The notes beneath the pieces are model-generated. The model ran no database searches and was not told where the DNA came from. It saw only the letters and a program-made list of their open reading frames with translations. This document shows positions 16,566-25,691 of a DNA stretch of 64,000 nucleotides, piece after piece (positions within the stretch are counted from its first letter, which is position 1; each line of letters begins with the position of its first letter). Source of the stretch: an uncultured Lachnospiraceae bacterium. GTDB taxonomy: Bacteria > Bacillota > Clostridia > Lachnospirales > Lachnospiraceae. The stretch is taken from assembly GCA_910585465.1 (NCBI GenBank), contig CAJUEW010000003.1:186001-250000 (forward strand), written 5' to 3'. The position numbers and the translations under genes are program-made.

Positions 16566-17381
16566 CTATTCATTCCTTCGGTACTCGCTGGGGCTTACTC
16601 CTTTTTTCTGGCGGAAAAGTCTGGAAAAGTACAAAGGATCCGCATAGCTTACAGAGTGTGCGACAGCCCGGACGGAAAGAGAGGTATTTTTTAACAGAAT
16701 ACATGCCTGGCGTATCCGGTAATCCAGCAGATAGCTTTGAATGGATATGCCGGTAAATGCCTTGAACAGACGGTGCAGATAGGAGCGGTTAATATTCAGA
16801 TGCTCAGCGATATCCTGGACCGTAATCGGATCACAGTAGCAGGCCTCTATATATTTTAACGCTTCCTCCACATAATCTGATTTATTCTCATGAACGGAAA
16901 GCTGGTGATTTGGAAATTTGCGCGCCAGAAGAAAAAGATATTCATACATAATACTGTTCATAATCAGGTCGCGGTTCTGCGGCAGCTTATCCGCTTCAAA
17001 CATTTTTTCATGACAGAGTCTCATCTGATCGTCCTGTCCGTAGTGTATGGTCAGATGCTCCAGAAGGGAGGTTCTCTCCAGATATCCCCTGACTTTAATC
17101 CCCTGCATTCCGATCCAGGTATAGCTCCAGGGAGACTTGAGATCTGCCTGATAAAAAATAAGCTCTCCCGGACAGATTAAAAAAGCATCTCCTTCCTTCA
17201 GGCGGAAAATCTTTCCCCGCGCCTTATAGATGCCGGAGCCGCTCAGGATGTAATGAATCAGGTATCCGTTGCGCAGTATGGGACCATAGCTGTGTCCGGG
17301 AGCACAGTTCTCATAGCCGCATGTATAAATCATCGCATCAATATTTCTGGAAAAATCATTGGAAAAAATATAGTCCTGCAT
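16566..17381 (-). CDS. AraC-family transcriptional regulator
   Basis: 271 residues. The N-terminal half is a cupin-like sensor (GYLIHYILSGSGIYKARGK, then EGDAFLICPGELIFYQAD). The C-terminal half has two helix-turn-helix units (ITVQDIAEHLNINRSYLHRLFK and SVRAVAHSVSYADPLYFSRLFR). It is divergent from the PTS gene at 17615, 233 bp away. By position it probably controls uptake of the same sugar, as sugar-responsive AraC proteins often do. Confidence 0.9.
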   Translation of the reverse strand: MQDYIFSNDFSRNIDAMIYTCGYENCAPGHSYGPILRNGYLIHYILSGSGIYKARGKIFRLKEGDAFLICPGELIFYQADLKSPWSYTWIGMQGIKVRGYLERTSLLEHLTIHYGQDDQMRLCHEKMFEADKLPQNRDLIMNSIMYEYLFLLARKFPNHQLSVHENKSDYVEEALKYIEACYCDPITVQDIAEHLNINRSYLHRLFKAFTGISIQSYLLDYRIRQACILLKNTSLSVRAVAHSVSYADPLYFSRLFRQKKGVSPSEYRRNE

Positions 17382-17614
17382 AAAGTAGGTATCCGCTCCT
17401 TTTTCTTATGATCCCGGTTTTGTCCGGTCATTAGGAAATATTGTCATAATGCTCAATGTCTAAGTCACATATCTCCATATGTTTTTGATTATACTGATCT
17501 ATAATAATAATTACAAGAGGCAGATGAAAAATCTGAAAGGACGTTTTTTTACTGTGGCCACGGAAAAAACGAAATGCAGAAGCTTCTGCAGCAAAGAAAA
17601 AGGAGGAGCATGGA

Positions 17615-19567
17615 ATGGATGCGAATAAGCGGCAGAGATATGAAAAAATATCCATAGAGCTTACAAAACTGGTTGGAGGTAAAGAAAATATTCAGGGAGT
17701 GGCCCACTGTGCGACACGTCTTAGAATTGTATTGAAGGATAATGAGCTTGCAGATTTAAAGGCGATTGAGGATGTGGATCTTGCCAAAGGAGTATTTGTA
17801 GCCGGAGATCAGGTTCAGATTATTTTCGGCGCGGGCCTGGTCAATGATGTGTATGAGGTATTTGCCGAGCATAACAATATGAAAAATATGAGTCTGAGCG
17901 ACTTAAAGACAGTGGCAAATAAGAAGATGAATCCTCTTCAGAGAATCATCAAAGCGCTGTCGGATGTTTTTGTGGATATTATGCCGGGAATCCTTGCGGC
18001 CGCGCTTCTGACAGGACTCTCCGGCGTGCTGGGGAATCTGGACTTTGTGAAGGCAAATGATACGCTGTACGGAATCAACAGACTGATTAATATTTCTTCA
18101 GGGGCAATTTTCGGTTTCCTTCCGCTGGCTGTTGCATACAGTGCCTGCAAACGGTTCGGCGGGCGGCCGATACTTGGAATTGTGATAGGCTGTATTATGC
18201 TGAGCGACAGTCTGGCCAATGCCTATGCGGCGGCACAGGGTACTGTGGAAGTCACAACCTTGCATATTTTTGGAATGGGAGTGGATCTGGTAGGCTTTCA
18301 GGGCGGTATTATTGTGGCGCTGCTGATGGGCTTTGTGACGGCAAAGCTGGATATTTTCTTTGAAAAGAAGGTGCCGGAGGTGATTCGTCTGCTAATTTCA
18401 CCGTTGCTTACTACCTTAGTGGGGGCGCTTCTTTTATTTACGATTATAGGACCGCTGGGACGGGGACTTTCCTCCGGAATCACCAATGCTTTAGTATGGA
18501 TGACCCAGAATCTGGGAGTATTTGGCTACGGAGTATTTTCCGGATTACAGCAGCTGGTGGTAATTACCGGTCTGCATCATATTTTCGGGGCAATCGAGGC
18601 GCAGCTTCTGGCAGATACAGGAAGGAATTTTTTGAATCCTCTGATGTCCGTGGCGATTATTGCACAGGGCGGCGCAGTGCTTGGATATCTGGTAATGCAC
18701 AGAAAAAATGTGAAGATCAGAGAGCTGTGTATTCCAAGCTTTATCTCCGTGTTATTTGGAATTACAGAGCCGGCATTATTCGGAATTAATTTAAGATACC
18801 GTTTTCCAATCATCGGCGGCTGCATCGGCGGAGCCATGGGCGGAGTTGTGGTCTATCTTACCAATCTTGCGGCAGTCGGCTTTGGAACAACCGTGCTTCC
18901 AGGTATTGCGCTGGCAGATCCGGCAGGAAACGGATATGTAAATTATATTATTGCACATGGAGTTGCCATTGCAGGCGGATTTATTATGACGCTGGCGCTG
19001 GGCAGGTTTATGGATAAAAATCAGGGGGAGGCCCCGGCAGCGGAAGTAAAAACAGAAGCAGCGGTGCAGGAGATCCCGGATGCATCCCAGAAGGCAGAAG
19101 AGGCACCGAAGGAGGAAGTGTTTTACGGATATGCAGACGGAGAGCTGATTGCAATGGAGGAGGTAAAGGATGATACCTTTGCCAATAAGGTGTTAGGAGA
19201 CGGTGTTGCGGTAATCCCGGCAGAAGGAAAGGTATATGCGCCGGCAGACGGAATGATCACCAGTGTATTTGATACAAAGCATGCCATCTGCTTTGCAAGC
19301 AGCTATGGAACAGAGCTTTTGATACATATTGGAGTGGATACTGTGAACCTGCAGGGAAAATATTTTACTGCTCATGTAAAAGACGGAGATATGGTAAAAA
19401 GAGGACAGCTTCTGGTAGAGTTTGATAAAGAGCAGGTGGAAAAAGCCGGTTATGATACGGTGATTCCGATGATATTTACGGATCTTCCGGAAGAGAAAAC
19501 ACTTGAAAAAACAAAGCCCTGCAAGCTGAGCACAGCAGTGAAAGCAGCAGTTGTACATAAAGTATAA
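17615..19567 (+). CDS. Glucoside-type PTS permease, fused EIIBCA
   Basis: 650 residues. EIIB (1-90) carries the phosphocysteine in VAHCATRLRIV. EIIC (~105-470) has about ten membrane segments and includes GLHHIFGAIEAQ and FGITEPALFGINLR. EIIA (~520-640) is glucose-type with the active histidine in LLIHIGVDTV. It takes up and phosphorylates a glucose-containing disaccharide or glucoside; trehalose-, sucrose- and beta-glucoside-type members cannot be separated by eye. The ATG at 17615 follows AAGGAGG. It is followed by a HAD phosphatase, LacI regulator and GH13 glucosidase, which together form a sugar-use cluster. Confidence 0.92.
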   Translation: MDANKRQRYEKISIELTKLVGGKENIQGVAHCATRLRIVLKDNELADLKAIEDVDLAKGVFVAGDQVQIIFGAGLVNDVYEVFAEHNNMKNMSLSDLKTVANKKMNPLQRIIKALSDVFVDIMPGILAAALLTGLSGVLGNLDFVKANDTLYGINRLINISSGAIFGFLPLAVAYSACKRFGGRPILGIVIGCIMLSDSLANAYAAAQGTVEVTTLHIFGMGVDLVGFQGGIIVALLMGFVTAKLDIFFEKKVPEVIRLLISPLLTTLVGALLLFTIIGPLGRGLSSGITNALVWMTQNLGVFGYGVFSGLQQLVVITGLHHIFGAIEAQLLADTGRNFLNPLMSVAIIAQGGAVLGYLVMHRKNVKIRELCIPSFISVLFGITEPALFGINLRYRFPIIGGCIGGAMGGVVVYLTNLAAVGFGTTVLPGIALADPAGNGYVNYIIAHGVAIAGGFIMTLALGRFMDKNQGEAPAAEVKTEAAVQEIPDASQKAEEAPKEEVFYGYADGELIAMEEVKDDTFANKVLGDGVAVIPAEGKVYAPADGMITSVFDTKHAICFASSYGTELLIHIGVDTVNLQGKYFTAHVKDGDMVKRGQLLVEFDKEQVEKAGYDTVIPMIFTDLPEEKTLEKTKPCKLSTAVKAAVVHKV

Positions 19568-19590
19568 ACTATAAAGTCCGGAGAAAGAGC

Positions 19591-20424
19591 ATGAACAGGA
19601 AATTGATTTTTTTGGATATTGACGGGACGCTGGTAGCTGATATGAGAGCGCCGTCCGCACTGGTAACAAAGGCCGTCCGAAGAGCAAGGGCAAACGGGCA
19701 CCTGGTATTTCTATGTACCGGGAGGAATATGGCAATTATCGGGAAAGATATTATGGATGTGGGATTTGACGGTGTGATAGCCAGCGCCGGGGGACATGTG
19801 GAAATCGGAGATAAGGTGCTTTTTGACAGTCTTCTTGCGGAAGAAACTATACAGGAATGTCTTTCCGTATTTCATGCCCATGGTATTTATTGCAGAATAG
19901 AAAGTCCGGAAGGAATTTTCACGGACCCGCAGATGGAAAGCCTTTTAAGGACGGCAAAGCCTGATAAATCAAATTCGGAGCTGATTCGTATGCAAAGAGA
20001 GATCGAAGAGGGGATCCCGATTCTGCCATATGAAAGCTATCCGGGAAACGGAGCATATAAAATATGTTTTACGAGTACAAACCTGGAAGCGGTTGAGGAG
20101 ACAAAAAAATATCTGGGAGATCGGTTCGAATATGTGGTGCACCCCTATGGAGGAAGCAATTCCTGCTTTAACGGGGAGATTATCCGAAAAGGGGTAGACA
20201 AAGGAAGCGGGATGGAACAGGTATGCCGGTATTATGGAATGAGAATGCAGGATACGATTGCCTTTGGCGACAGCATGAATGACTGTGGAATGATGAAATG
20301 CGCGGGCATAAGCGTTGCCATGGGAAATGCATGTGAAGAATTAAAGCATATGGCGGATGTTATCTGCAGAAATGTCTGGGATGACGGCATTTATTATGAA
20401 TTTGAAAGAATGGGCTTTCTGTAA
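19591..20424 (+). CDS. HAD-superfamily (Cof/IIB) sugar-phosphate phosphatase
   Basis: 277 residues. Motif I is FLDIDGTLVAD (nucleophile Asp10 region), motif II is the LCTGR segment, and motif IV is AFGDSMNDCGMM near residue 225. The size and cap type match Cof-like phosphatases. It lies 23 bp after the PTS gene and probably dephosphorylates a sugar phosphate made by it, easing sugar-phosphate stress. The substrate is unproven. Confidence 0.9.
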   Translation: MNRKLIFLDIDGTLVADMRAPSALVTKAVRRARANGHLVFLCTGRNMAIIGKDIMDVGFDGVIASAGGHVEIGDKVLFDSLLAEETIQECLSVFHAHGIYCRIESPEGIFTDPQMESLLRTAKPDKSNSELIRMQREIEEGIPILPYESYPGNGAYKICFTSTNLEAVEETKKYLGDRFEYVVHPYGGSNSCFNGEIIRKGVDKGSGMEQVCRYYGMRMQDTIAFGDSMNDCGMMKCAGISVAMGNACEELKHMADVICRNVWDDGIYYEFERMGFL

Positions 20425-20452
20425 AACCTTGAGTTACTGTTTTTCTTACTAC

Positions 20453-20502
20453 AAAGCTCAAAAGGTTCTGCTGCCAAAGGCAGCAGGACCTTTTGAGCTT
20501 TA
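20453..20502 (+). terminator. Strong terminator after the HAD gene
   Basis: AAAGCTCAAAAGGTTCTGCTGCC pairs with GGCAGCAGGACCTTTTGAGCTTT in a near-perfect long stem with a short loop. It separates the PTS-HAD unit from lacI. Confidence 0.9.
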
Positions 20503-20539
20503 AAAATTACATCCGGCAGAAACTCAGGTGAACTAATAC

Positions 20540-20577
20540 TTGTATCATACTGCCAATCTATTATACAATGAAAGCAA
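20540..20577 (+). promoter_or_regulatory. Possible lacI promoter
   Basis: TTGTAT and TATACA are separated by 16 bp about 25-55 bp ahead of the LacI start. The hexamers match the consensus only partly. Confidence 0.45.
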
Positions 20578-20596
20578 ACTAAAGGAAAAAACAGAG

Positions 20597-21607
20597 ATGA
20601 TAAGAATTCAGGACATAGCGGACAGAGTGGGAGTGAGCCGTACCACAGTATCAAACGTGCTGCACGGAAATACCAAGAAGGTGTCACAGGAAACAATACA
20701 AAAAATCTCGGAGATTTTGAATGAGGAAGGATATGTGCCGGATAAGACGCCCGGAATTTTTGCCGGAAAGGCATCCAAAATAATAGGTCTGGTAATGGGG
20801 TTTGAGGCAGTACACGGGATACATGCCCTGCAGGACTCCTTTGTTGGAGAATTTCTGGCAGGTATTGAAGCTGAGGCGGAGAGAAACGGTTATTATATTA
20901 TGCTCATAAACGGCGCGGATCTTCGCAAAACGGCGCAGATAGCTTCCAGGTGGAATGTTGACGGGCTGATTATTCTGGGTTTTACAGACAGGAAATATTA
21001 CGATTTACGCAAAATACTGAATAAGCATATGATTTTGGTAGATACCTACCCTCAGGGAGAATATGACTTTATAAATGTAGGAATTGATGACTATTCAGGG
21101 GGCTGGCAGATCGGAAGCTATTTGCTGGAGTGCGGATATCCGGGGGCTCTTTTTCTGGCAGAGACAACGGCTGACAGCGATTATTTCCGGTGGCTGGGAT
21201 TTAAAAAGGGAATGGAAAGCAGAGGAGGGTTCTGCAGTAAATCGCGGTATTTTGTGATACCCGCAAACACGGAAAAAAGATTAAGATACTATGAAAAAAT
21301 GCTTCCGGATTTTCTTAGGGCAGGCGCGCTGGCGTTTTCCTCCGACGTAACCGCTGTGGAGGCAATGAATTTTTTTCTCGATAGAGGAATCGGCGTACCG
21401 GAGCAGATATCAGTTACCGGATTTGATGACAGTCTGTATGCCCGGATATCGCGTCCGCGCCTGACAACCGTGCATCAGGACGTAAAAGAGAAGGCGCACC
21501 TAAGCGTCTCGCTTTTGCTGAAGCTGATCCGCCGGCTGCCCATAGAAAAGCTGGATCATAAAAACCCGGTCCGGCTGGTCTGCAGGGAGTCTGTGAAATG
21601 TACATGA
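20597..21607 (+). CDS. LacI-family transcriptional regulator
   Basis: 336 residues from the ATG at 20597 (MIRIQDIADRVGVSRTT), chosen because this is where LacI proteins normally begin and AAAGGA lies 10 bp upstream. The N-terminal helix-turn-helix and hinge (VSRTTVSNVLHGNTKKVS) are followed by a periplasmic-binding-protein-like sensor with GVPEQISVTGFDDSLYARI. It probably represses the downstream glucosidase and perhaps the PTS. A CG-centred palindrome that could be its operator lies just downstream at about 21656. Confidence 0.92.
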   Translation: MIRIQDIADRVGVSRTTVSNVLHGNTKKVSQETIQKISEILNEEGYVPDKTPGIFAGKASKIIGLVMGFEAVHGIHALQDSFVGEFLAGIEAEAERNGYYIMLINGADLRKTAQIASRWNVDGLIILGFTDRKYYDLRKILNKHMILVDTYPQGEYDFINVGIDDYSGGWQIGSYLLECGYPGALFLAETTADSDYFRWLGFKKGMESRGGFCSKSRYFVIPANTEKRLRYYEKMLPDFLRAGALAFSSDVTAVEAMNFFLDRGIGVPEQISVTGFDDSLYARISRPRLTTVHQDVKEKAHLSVSLLLKLIRRLPIEKLDHKNPVRLVCRESVKCT

Positions 21608-21649
21608 TAGACAAATACAGGCTTCAAATTTTGTTTGTTTTTATAGTTT

Positions 21650-21670
21650 CATAAGAAACGTTTTGAAATG
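21650..21670. promoter_or_regulatory. Candidate LacI-type operator
   Basis: TTTCATAAGAAACGTTTTGAAA contains a CG-centred AAACGTTT-like palindrome, typical of LacI-family operators. It lies between lacI and the glucosidase it probably regulates. Confidence 0.4.
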
Positions 21671-21736
21671 CTCCTCCTGTGTATGCTATGCTTGCTGTGG
21701 AATGAAAAAGATATGATAACAGGAGGGTTACTTTAT

Positions 21737-23413
21737 ATGGACAGAGTATGGTGGAAGGAAAGCATTGTATACCAGATTTATCCAAGAAGCTTTATGGACA
21801 GCAACGGAGACGGCATCGGGGACATTTGCGGCATTATTGAAAGGCTTGACTACTTAAAGGATTTGGGAGTAGATGTTCTCTGGATATCGCCTGTGCTGGA
21901 ATCCCCGGGAGATGACAATGGGTATGATATTTCAGATTATTATAAGATCCTGGAGGAATTCGGAACAATGGCTGAGTATGAGCTTTTATTGAAGGAGGCC
22001 CATGCCAGAGGAATGAAAATACTAATGGATCTGGTTGTGAACCATACCTCCGACGAGCATCCCTGGTTTATGGAAAGCCGGAAATCCAAGGATAATCCAT
22101 ACCGGGATTTTTATATCTGGAGATCGGGAAAAAACGGAAGGGAGCCTAATAACTGGGGGGCCTGCTTTGGAGGGCCTGCCTGGGAATATGATGAGGAAAC
22201 TTCCATGTATTATCTTCATAATTTTTCCAGAAAGCAACCGGATTTGAACTGGGAAAATCCAAAGGTAAGAGAAGCAGTCTTTGACATGATGACATGGTGG
22301 TGCGAAAAGGGAGTTGACGGCTTCCGTATGGATGTTATCAGCATGATTTCCAAAGATCAGAGCTTCCCGGACGGAATCGTGTCAGGGGGTCTGTATGGGG
22401 ACAGCTCACCCTATGTTGTGAATGGCCCGAGGGTCCATGAATTTTTGCAGGAAATGAATCGGAAAGTTCTTTCCAAATATGATATTATGACAGTGGGGGA
22501 GACCGCAGGAGTTACGATAGAGGAGGCCGGGAAGTATGCCGGGAATGATTCCCACGAATTAAATATGGTATTCCAGTTTGAGCATACGGGAATCGGGGAC
22601 GGAAAACTTGGAAAATGGACGACAGAGCGTTTTGATTTTATGGAACTGAAAGAAATTCTTTCAAAATGGCAGACCAAACTTCAGGGGAAGGCGTGGAACA
22701 GTGTTTACTGGGGAAATCACGACCAGCCAAGATCTGTTTCTAGGTTTGGCAATGACAGTCCAAAGTATCGTGAAATTTCAGCGAAGATGCTGGCTACCTG
22801 TCTATTAAGTCTCCAGGGGACTCCTTATATTTATCAGGGGGAGGAGCTTGGAATGACGAATATTTATTTTGACAGTCTGTCCTCCTACCGGGATATTGAG
22901 AGCATTCAGTGCTATCGTGAGCTTACGGAGGCAGGGCTTATATCGGAAGAAGAGATGCTGGAATGTTTAAAACTCAGAAGCCGGGATAATGCGCGGACGC
23001 CTATGCAGTGGGATGGAAGCGCAAATGCAGGTTTTACTTCAGGAACCCCGTGGATAGAGGTCAACAGAAATTACCCGGAAATCAATGCAGCGTCCCAGGC
23101 AGATAACAGCCGTTCTGTTTTAAGCTATTACAAAAAAATGATTCAAGTAAGAAAGTCTGAATTAGGGCTTGTCTATGGAGACTTTATCTTACAGGAACCG
23201 GAGCATGCGCAAATATTTGCTTATAAGAGAGTCTGTGGGGCTGACTGCTATCTGATTGCATGTAATTTTACAGATCAGGAAGCCGTCTTTGTGATGCCAA
23301 AGGAATTTTCAGAAAACAATACCTGCCTGATCTCCAATTATGACAGGGGGAATTATAACGGGGAGATATGCTTAAGCCCTTATGAGGCGTTCGTTGTGAA
23401 GGCAGATAAATAA
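21737..23413 (+). CDS. GH13 alpha-glucosidase (oligo-1,6-glucosidase / trehalose-6-phosphate hydrolase group)
   Basis: 558 residues from the ATG at 21737 (MDRVWWKESIVYQIYPRSF), which follows AGGAGGG; an upstream in-frame ATG at 21668 has none. GH13 catalytic regions are present: DLVVNHTSDEHPWF, the nucleophile in DGFRMDVISMISK, the acid in MTVGETAG, and GNHDQPR. The length and the valine after the nucleophile Asp fit the 1,6-glucosidase group, which includes phospho-disaccharide hydrolases. Together with the PTS, a phosphorylated glucoside such as trehalose-6-phosphate or a sucrose isomer is likely. It acts in the cytosol, as there is no signal peptide. Confidence 0.93.
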   Translation: MDRVWWKESIVYQIYPRSFMDSNGDGIGDICGIIERLDYLKDLGVDVLWISPVLESPGDDNGYDISDYYKILEEFGTMAEYELLLKEAHARGMKILMDLVVNHTSDEHPWFMESRKSKDNPYRDFYIWRSGKNGREPNNWGACFGGPAWEYDEETSMYYLHNFSRKQPDLNWENPKVREAVFDMMTWWCEKGVDGFRMDVISMISKDQSFPDGIVSGGLYGDSSPYVVNGPRVHEFLQEMNRKVLSKYDIMTVGETAGVTIEEAGKYAGNDSHELNMVFQFEHTGIGDGKLGKWTTERFDFMELKEILSKWQTKLQGKAWNSVYWGNHDQPRSVSRFGNDSPKYREISAKMLATCLLSLQGTPYIYQGEELGMTNIYFDSLSSYRDIESIQCYRELTEAGLISEEEMLECLKLRSRDNARTPMQWDGSANAGFTSGTPWIEVNRNYPEINAASQADNSRSVLSYYKKMIQVRKSELGLVYGDFILQEPEHAQIFAYKRVCGADCYLIACNFTDQEAVFVMPKEFSENNTCLISNYDRGNYNGEICLSPYEAFVVKADK

Positions 23414-23430
23414 TAAAAGAAGAGATGTAA

Positions 23431-23492
23431 AAGGCTGTGGCGGAAATACACAATCCCTGTGGGGGATAAGTATTTTTGCCACAGCCTCTTTT
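23431..23492. terminator. Terminator between convergent genes
   Basis: AGGCTGTGGC (23432-23441) pairs with GCCACAGCCT (23478-23487), followed by CTTTTT on the plus strand. The minus strand carries TTTTAC after the same stem, so it can serve both converging genes. Confidence 0.8.
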
Positions 23493-23504
23493 TGCAGGAT
23501 AGCT

Positions 23505-23828
23505 TTACAGTGTTTTTAAATCTATTTTGGATTCCTCTCCGCCTTCCCCGTCAACTGTATAATATGCAGCCTGTTCTGCAGCGTTCACGTAGATCCTAAG
23601 TTCAGCAGCTTCTAATCCTTTTTCTTTTACAGCCTTCTTTACTGCAGTCTGAATATCAGCAACAGAAACGCTTAATCCGCTCATTTCAACACATACAGAA
23701 GTTTTGCAGGCCGGTTTTTTTGACGCGGCTTTTTTCTCTGGGGCCGTCGTTTCAACTGCTTTTTCTTCTACAGCCTTTTCTTTCTTTGCAGGTGTAGCTG
23801 TACCTGCAGCTTTTTTTGGTCTTGCCAT
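23505..23828 (-). CDS. Small protein with a histone-H1-like Lys/Ala-rich tail (DUF6465-like)
   Basis: 107 residues from the ATG at 23828 (MARPKKAAGTATPAKKEK), preceded by AGGAGG 10 bp upstream. Residues 1-45 are basic and alanine/lysine-rich, as in H1-like nucleoid proteins. Residues ~50-107 are a compact alpha/beta domain (VADIQTAVKKAVKEKGL, then ELRIYVNAAEQAAYYTV). Similar proteins are common in Lachnospiraceae without a known role. DNA or RNA binding is an inference from the tail composition. It is a single-gene unit. Confidence 0.7.
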   Translation of the reverse strand: MARPKKAAGTATPAKKEKAVEEKAVETTAPEKKAASKKPACKTSVCVEMSGLSVSVADIQTAVKKAVKEKGLEAAELRIYVNAAEQAAYYTVDGEGGEESKIDLKTL

Positions 23829-24100
23829 TTTTTCCACTTCCTCCTCAAAACACATATCAACCTATGTTGTAATCCAAATTAAGTCAAAATTATTCAAGTC
23901 CTGTACATTATAGGATCGAAACTTCATTTTGTCAAGGAAAGGGTTTCCAGGCGGGGTTTTATGCAGTCTGTCTATGCTTCCTCTGGCAGCAAAAGCTTTT
24001 GACCTTTATGATAGAAAACGCAGAAGCCACGGCGCTGATATTCTTGCCTTTACAGAAGCGTGTGTGATATCATATTGAAAACACAGGAGGAGTAAAGAAG

Positions 24101-24889
24101 ATGGGCACAACAGAAAAAAAAGGAATCCTGACCGTCAGCTTCGGAACGAGTGTCAATAAGACAAGAGAAAAAACAATTGACGCAATAGAATTGTATATTC
24201 AGAAAGTATTTCCGGATCATATACTGTACCGCGCCTGGACCAGCGGAATGATTATAAAGAAGATAAAAAAGCGGGACGGCGTACATATTGATACAGTAAC
24301 TGAGGCGATGGAACGGATGTTTTCTGACGGAGTTGCCAGAGTGGTGGTCCAGCCTACGCATGTGATAAACGGTGTGGAGAATGATCGTATGATTGCGGAT
24401 GCCCTTGCTTTTAAAGAAAGATTCCATAAAATTGCATTTGGTACGCCGCTTCTGACCAGTGATGGGGATTTCTGCGCAGTCATTGAGGCAGTCATGGCAG
24501 AATTTAAGGATCTCCGGCAGGAGGAAGCACTGGTGTTCATGGGCCACGGAACGGCGCATGATGCCAACGCGGTCTATGGGGCATTAGATGATAAGTTCAA
24601 GGATATGGGCTATAAAAATGTATTTCTTGGAACCGTAGAAGCATATCCGTCTATGGAGACGCTGATGGAGCTGGTGCGCGGTTATGGGGCCAGGCGTGTG
24701 ACGCTGGCACCGTTTATGGTAGTGGCAGGAGATCATGCAGTGAATGATATGTCCGGCCGGAATGCGGATTCTTGGAGGAGCAGGTTTGAGGCCGCAGGCT
24801 TTGAAGTAAGGTGTGTGATGAAAGGACTTGGAGAGTATGAAGGGATCCGAAAACTGTATGCAAAGCACATCCGGGATGTAACAGAATAA
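24101..24889 (+). CDS. cbiK: Cytosolic CbiK sirohydrochlorin cobaltochelatase
   Basis: 262 residues, the normal CbiK size, with no signal peptide. It shares VSFGTSVNKTREKTIDAIE, VVQPTHVINGVEND, VFMGHGTAHDAN and VVAGDHAVNDMSG with the surface copy at 11020, so the catalytic histidines are kept. It inserts Co2+ into sirohydrochlorin at the start of the anaerobic cobalamin pathway. The ATG follows AGGAGGAGTAAAGAAG. It stands alone; no cobalamin riboswitch is visible ahead of it, so it is likely expressed independently of the surface paralogue. Confidence 0.93.
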   Translation: MGTTEKKGILTVSFGTSVNKTREKTIDAIELYIQKVFPDHILYRAWTSGMIIKKIKKRDGVHIDTVTEAMERMFSDGVARVVVQPTHVINGVENDRMIADALAFKERFHKIAFGTPLLTSDGDFCAVIEAVMAEFKDLRQEEALVFMGHGTAHDANAVYGALDDKFKDMGYKNVFLGTVEAYPSMETLMELVRGYGARRVTLAPFMVVAGDHAVNDMSGRNADSWRSRFEAAGFEVRCVMKGLGEYEGIRKLYAKHIRDVTE

Positions 24890-24908
24890 AGAAAAGGACA
24901 TATTAGGG

Positions 24909-24955
24909 GACTGCCCGGGACATTCAGACGGCAGGCCTCTTATTCTTTTTTGCCG
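24909..24955 (+). terminator. Possible terminator after cytosolic cbiK
   Basis: CTGCC and GGCAG pair around a 14-nt loop, followed by GCCTCTTATTCTTTTTT. The stem is short but the T-rich tail is good. Confidence 0.5.
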
Positions 24956-25026
24956 AAAAATAAGGTATTTATTTCCTGAAGTCCGGCTGTAAATGTTAAA
25001 GAAATGTTAAGAAAGGAAGGGAAGGA

Positions 25027-25089
25027 ATGAAAAGACTATTTACAAAAAATGAAAATAGTTGTTTTCTTTATAAAAAAAGTGTAAACTAG
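25027..25089 (+). CDS. Possible 20-residue leader peptide ahead of the mrp-like operon
   Basis: A short ORF (MKRLFTKNENSCFLYKKSVN) starts with ATG behind AAAGGAAGGGAAGG, a good ribosome site. It lies in the ~330-bp gap between cbiK and the antiporter operon. It might be a translated leader that affects the structured region downstream, or chance. Confidence 0.3.
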   Translation: MKRLFTKNENSCFLYKKSVN

Positions 25090-25145
25090 ACGAGGATTGA
25101 ACAGATCATGTTTACTCCCTGCATTAAATACCTACTATTTTATGG

Positions 25146-25189
25146 GATCCCGCAGAGCATCCGTCAGGATAAGGATGTTTTGCGGGATC
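25146..25189 (+). promoter_or_regulatory. Structured leader hairpin of the antiporter operon
   Basis: GATCCCGCA (25146-25154) pairs perfectly with TGCGGGATC (25181-25189). Inside it CATCC pairs with GGATG. The hairpin ends 36 bp before the mrpE start. A further GTAAAC/GTTTAC pairing spans about 25081-25130. This may be a regulatory leader (ion- or nucleotide-sensing), but it matches no riboswitch class I can name with confidence. Confidence 0.45.
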
Positions 25190-25225
25190 TCATGGAAGAA
25201 AATCAGGAAGAGGAGGAAAAAGGTT

Positions 25226-25690
25226 ATGTATTTTGCATTTTTGTTGCTCTGGATTGTTTTTAATGGAAAATTTACATTGGAGATTCTGGTGATCGGAATG
25301 ATTCTGTGTGCCGCTCTGTATGCATTCTGCTGCAGGTTTATGGGATATAGTATCGGCCGGGATATTCAGATTATAAAAAAGCTGCCTCTGATTTTCCAGT
25401 ATGTGGTAATCCTTATTATTGAAATTTTGAAAGCCAACCGGCAGGTGCTTTATTTTATTATGACACCTCAGTACCAGGTGGAGCCGCAGATTGTTCATTT
25501 TACTTCCTGTCTGAAGACAGAGACTGCCAGAGTAGTTCTGGCCAACTCCATTACGCTGACTCCTGGTACGATTACCATTAGAATGGAGGGAAATGAATTT
25601 TATGTGCACTGTCTGGACAAGGAATTTGCAGAAGGTATGGAAAGCTCGATTTTTGTGGAGCTTCTAAGTAAAATGGAGGCGATGGGATAA
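25226..25690 (+). CDS. Na+/H+ antiporter subunit E (MrpE/MnhE, MbhA-like)
   Basis: 154 residues from the ATG at 25226 (MYFAFLLLWIVFNGK), behind GAGGAGG; upstream extension lacks a ribosome site. Two to three N-terminal membrane helices are followed by the conserved cytoplasmic domain ANSITLTPGTITIRMEGNEF. MrpE is an accessory subunit of Mrp-type cation/proton antiporters. It is the first of ten co-directional genes with overlaps or short gaps. Confidence 0.92.
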   Translation: MYFAFLLLWIVFNGKFTLEILVIGMILCAALYAFCCRFMGYSIGRDIQIIKKLPLIFQYVVILIIEILKANRQVLYFIMTPQYQVEPQIVHFTSCLKTETARVVLANSITLTPGTITIRMEGNEFYVHCLDKEFAEGMESSIFVELLSKMEAMG

Positions 25691-25691
25691 A

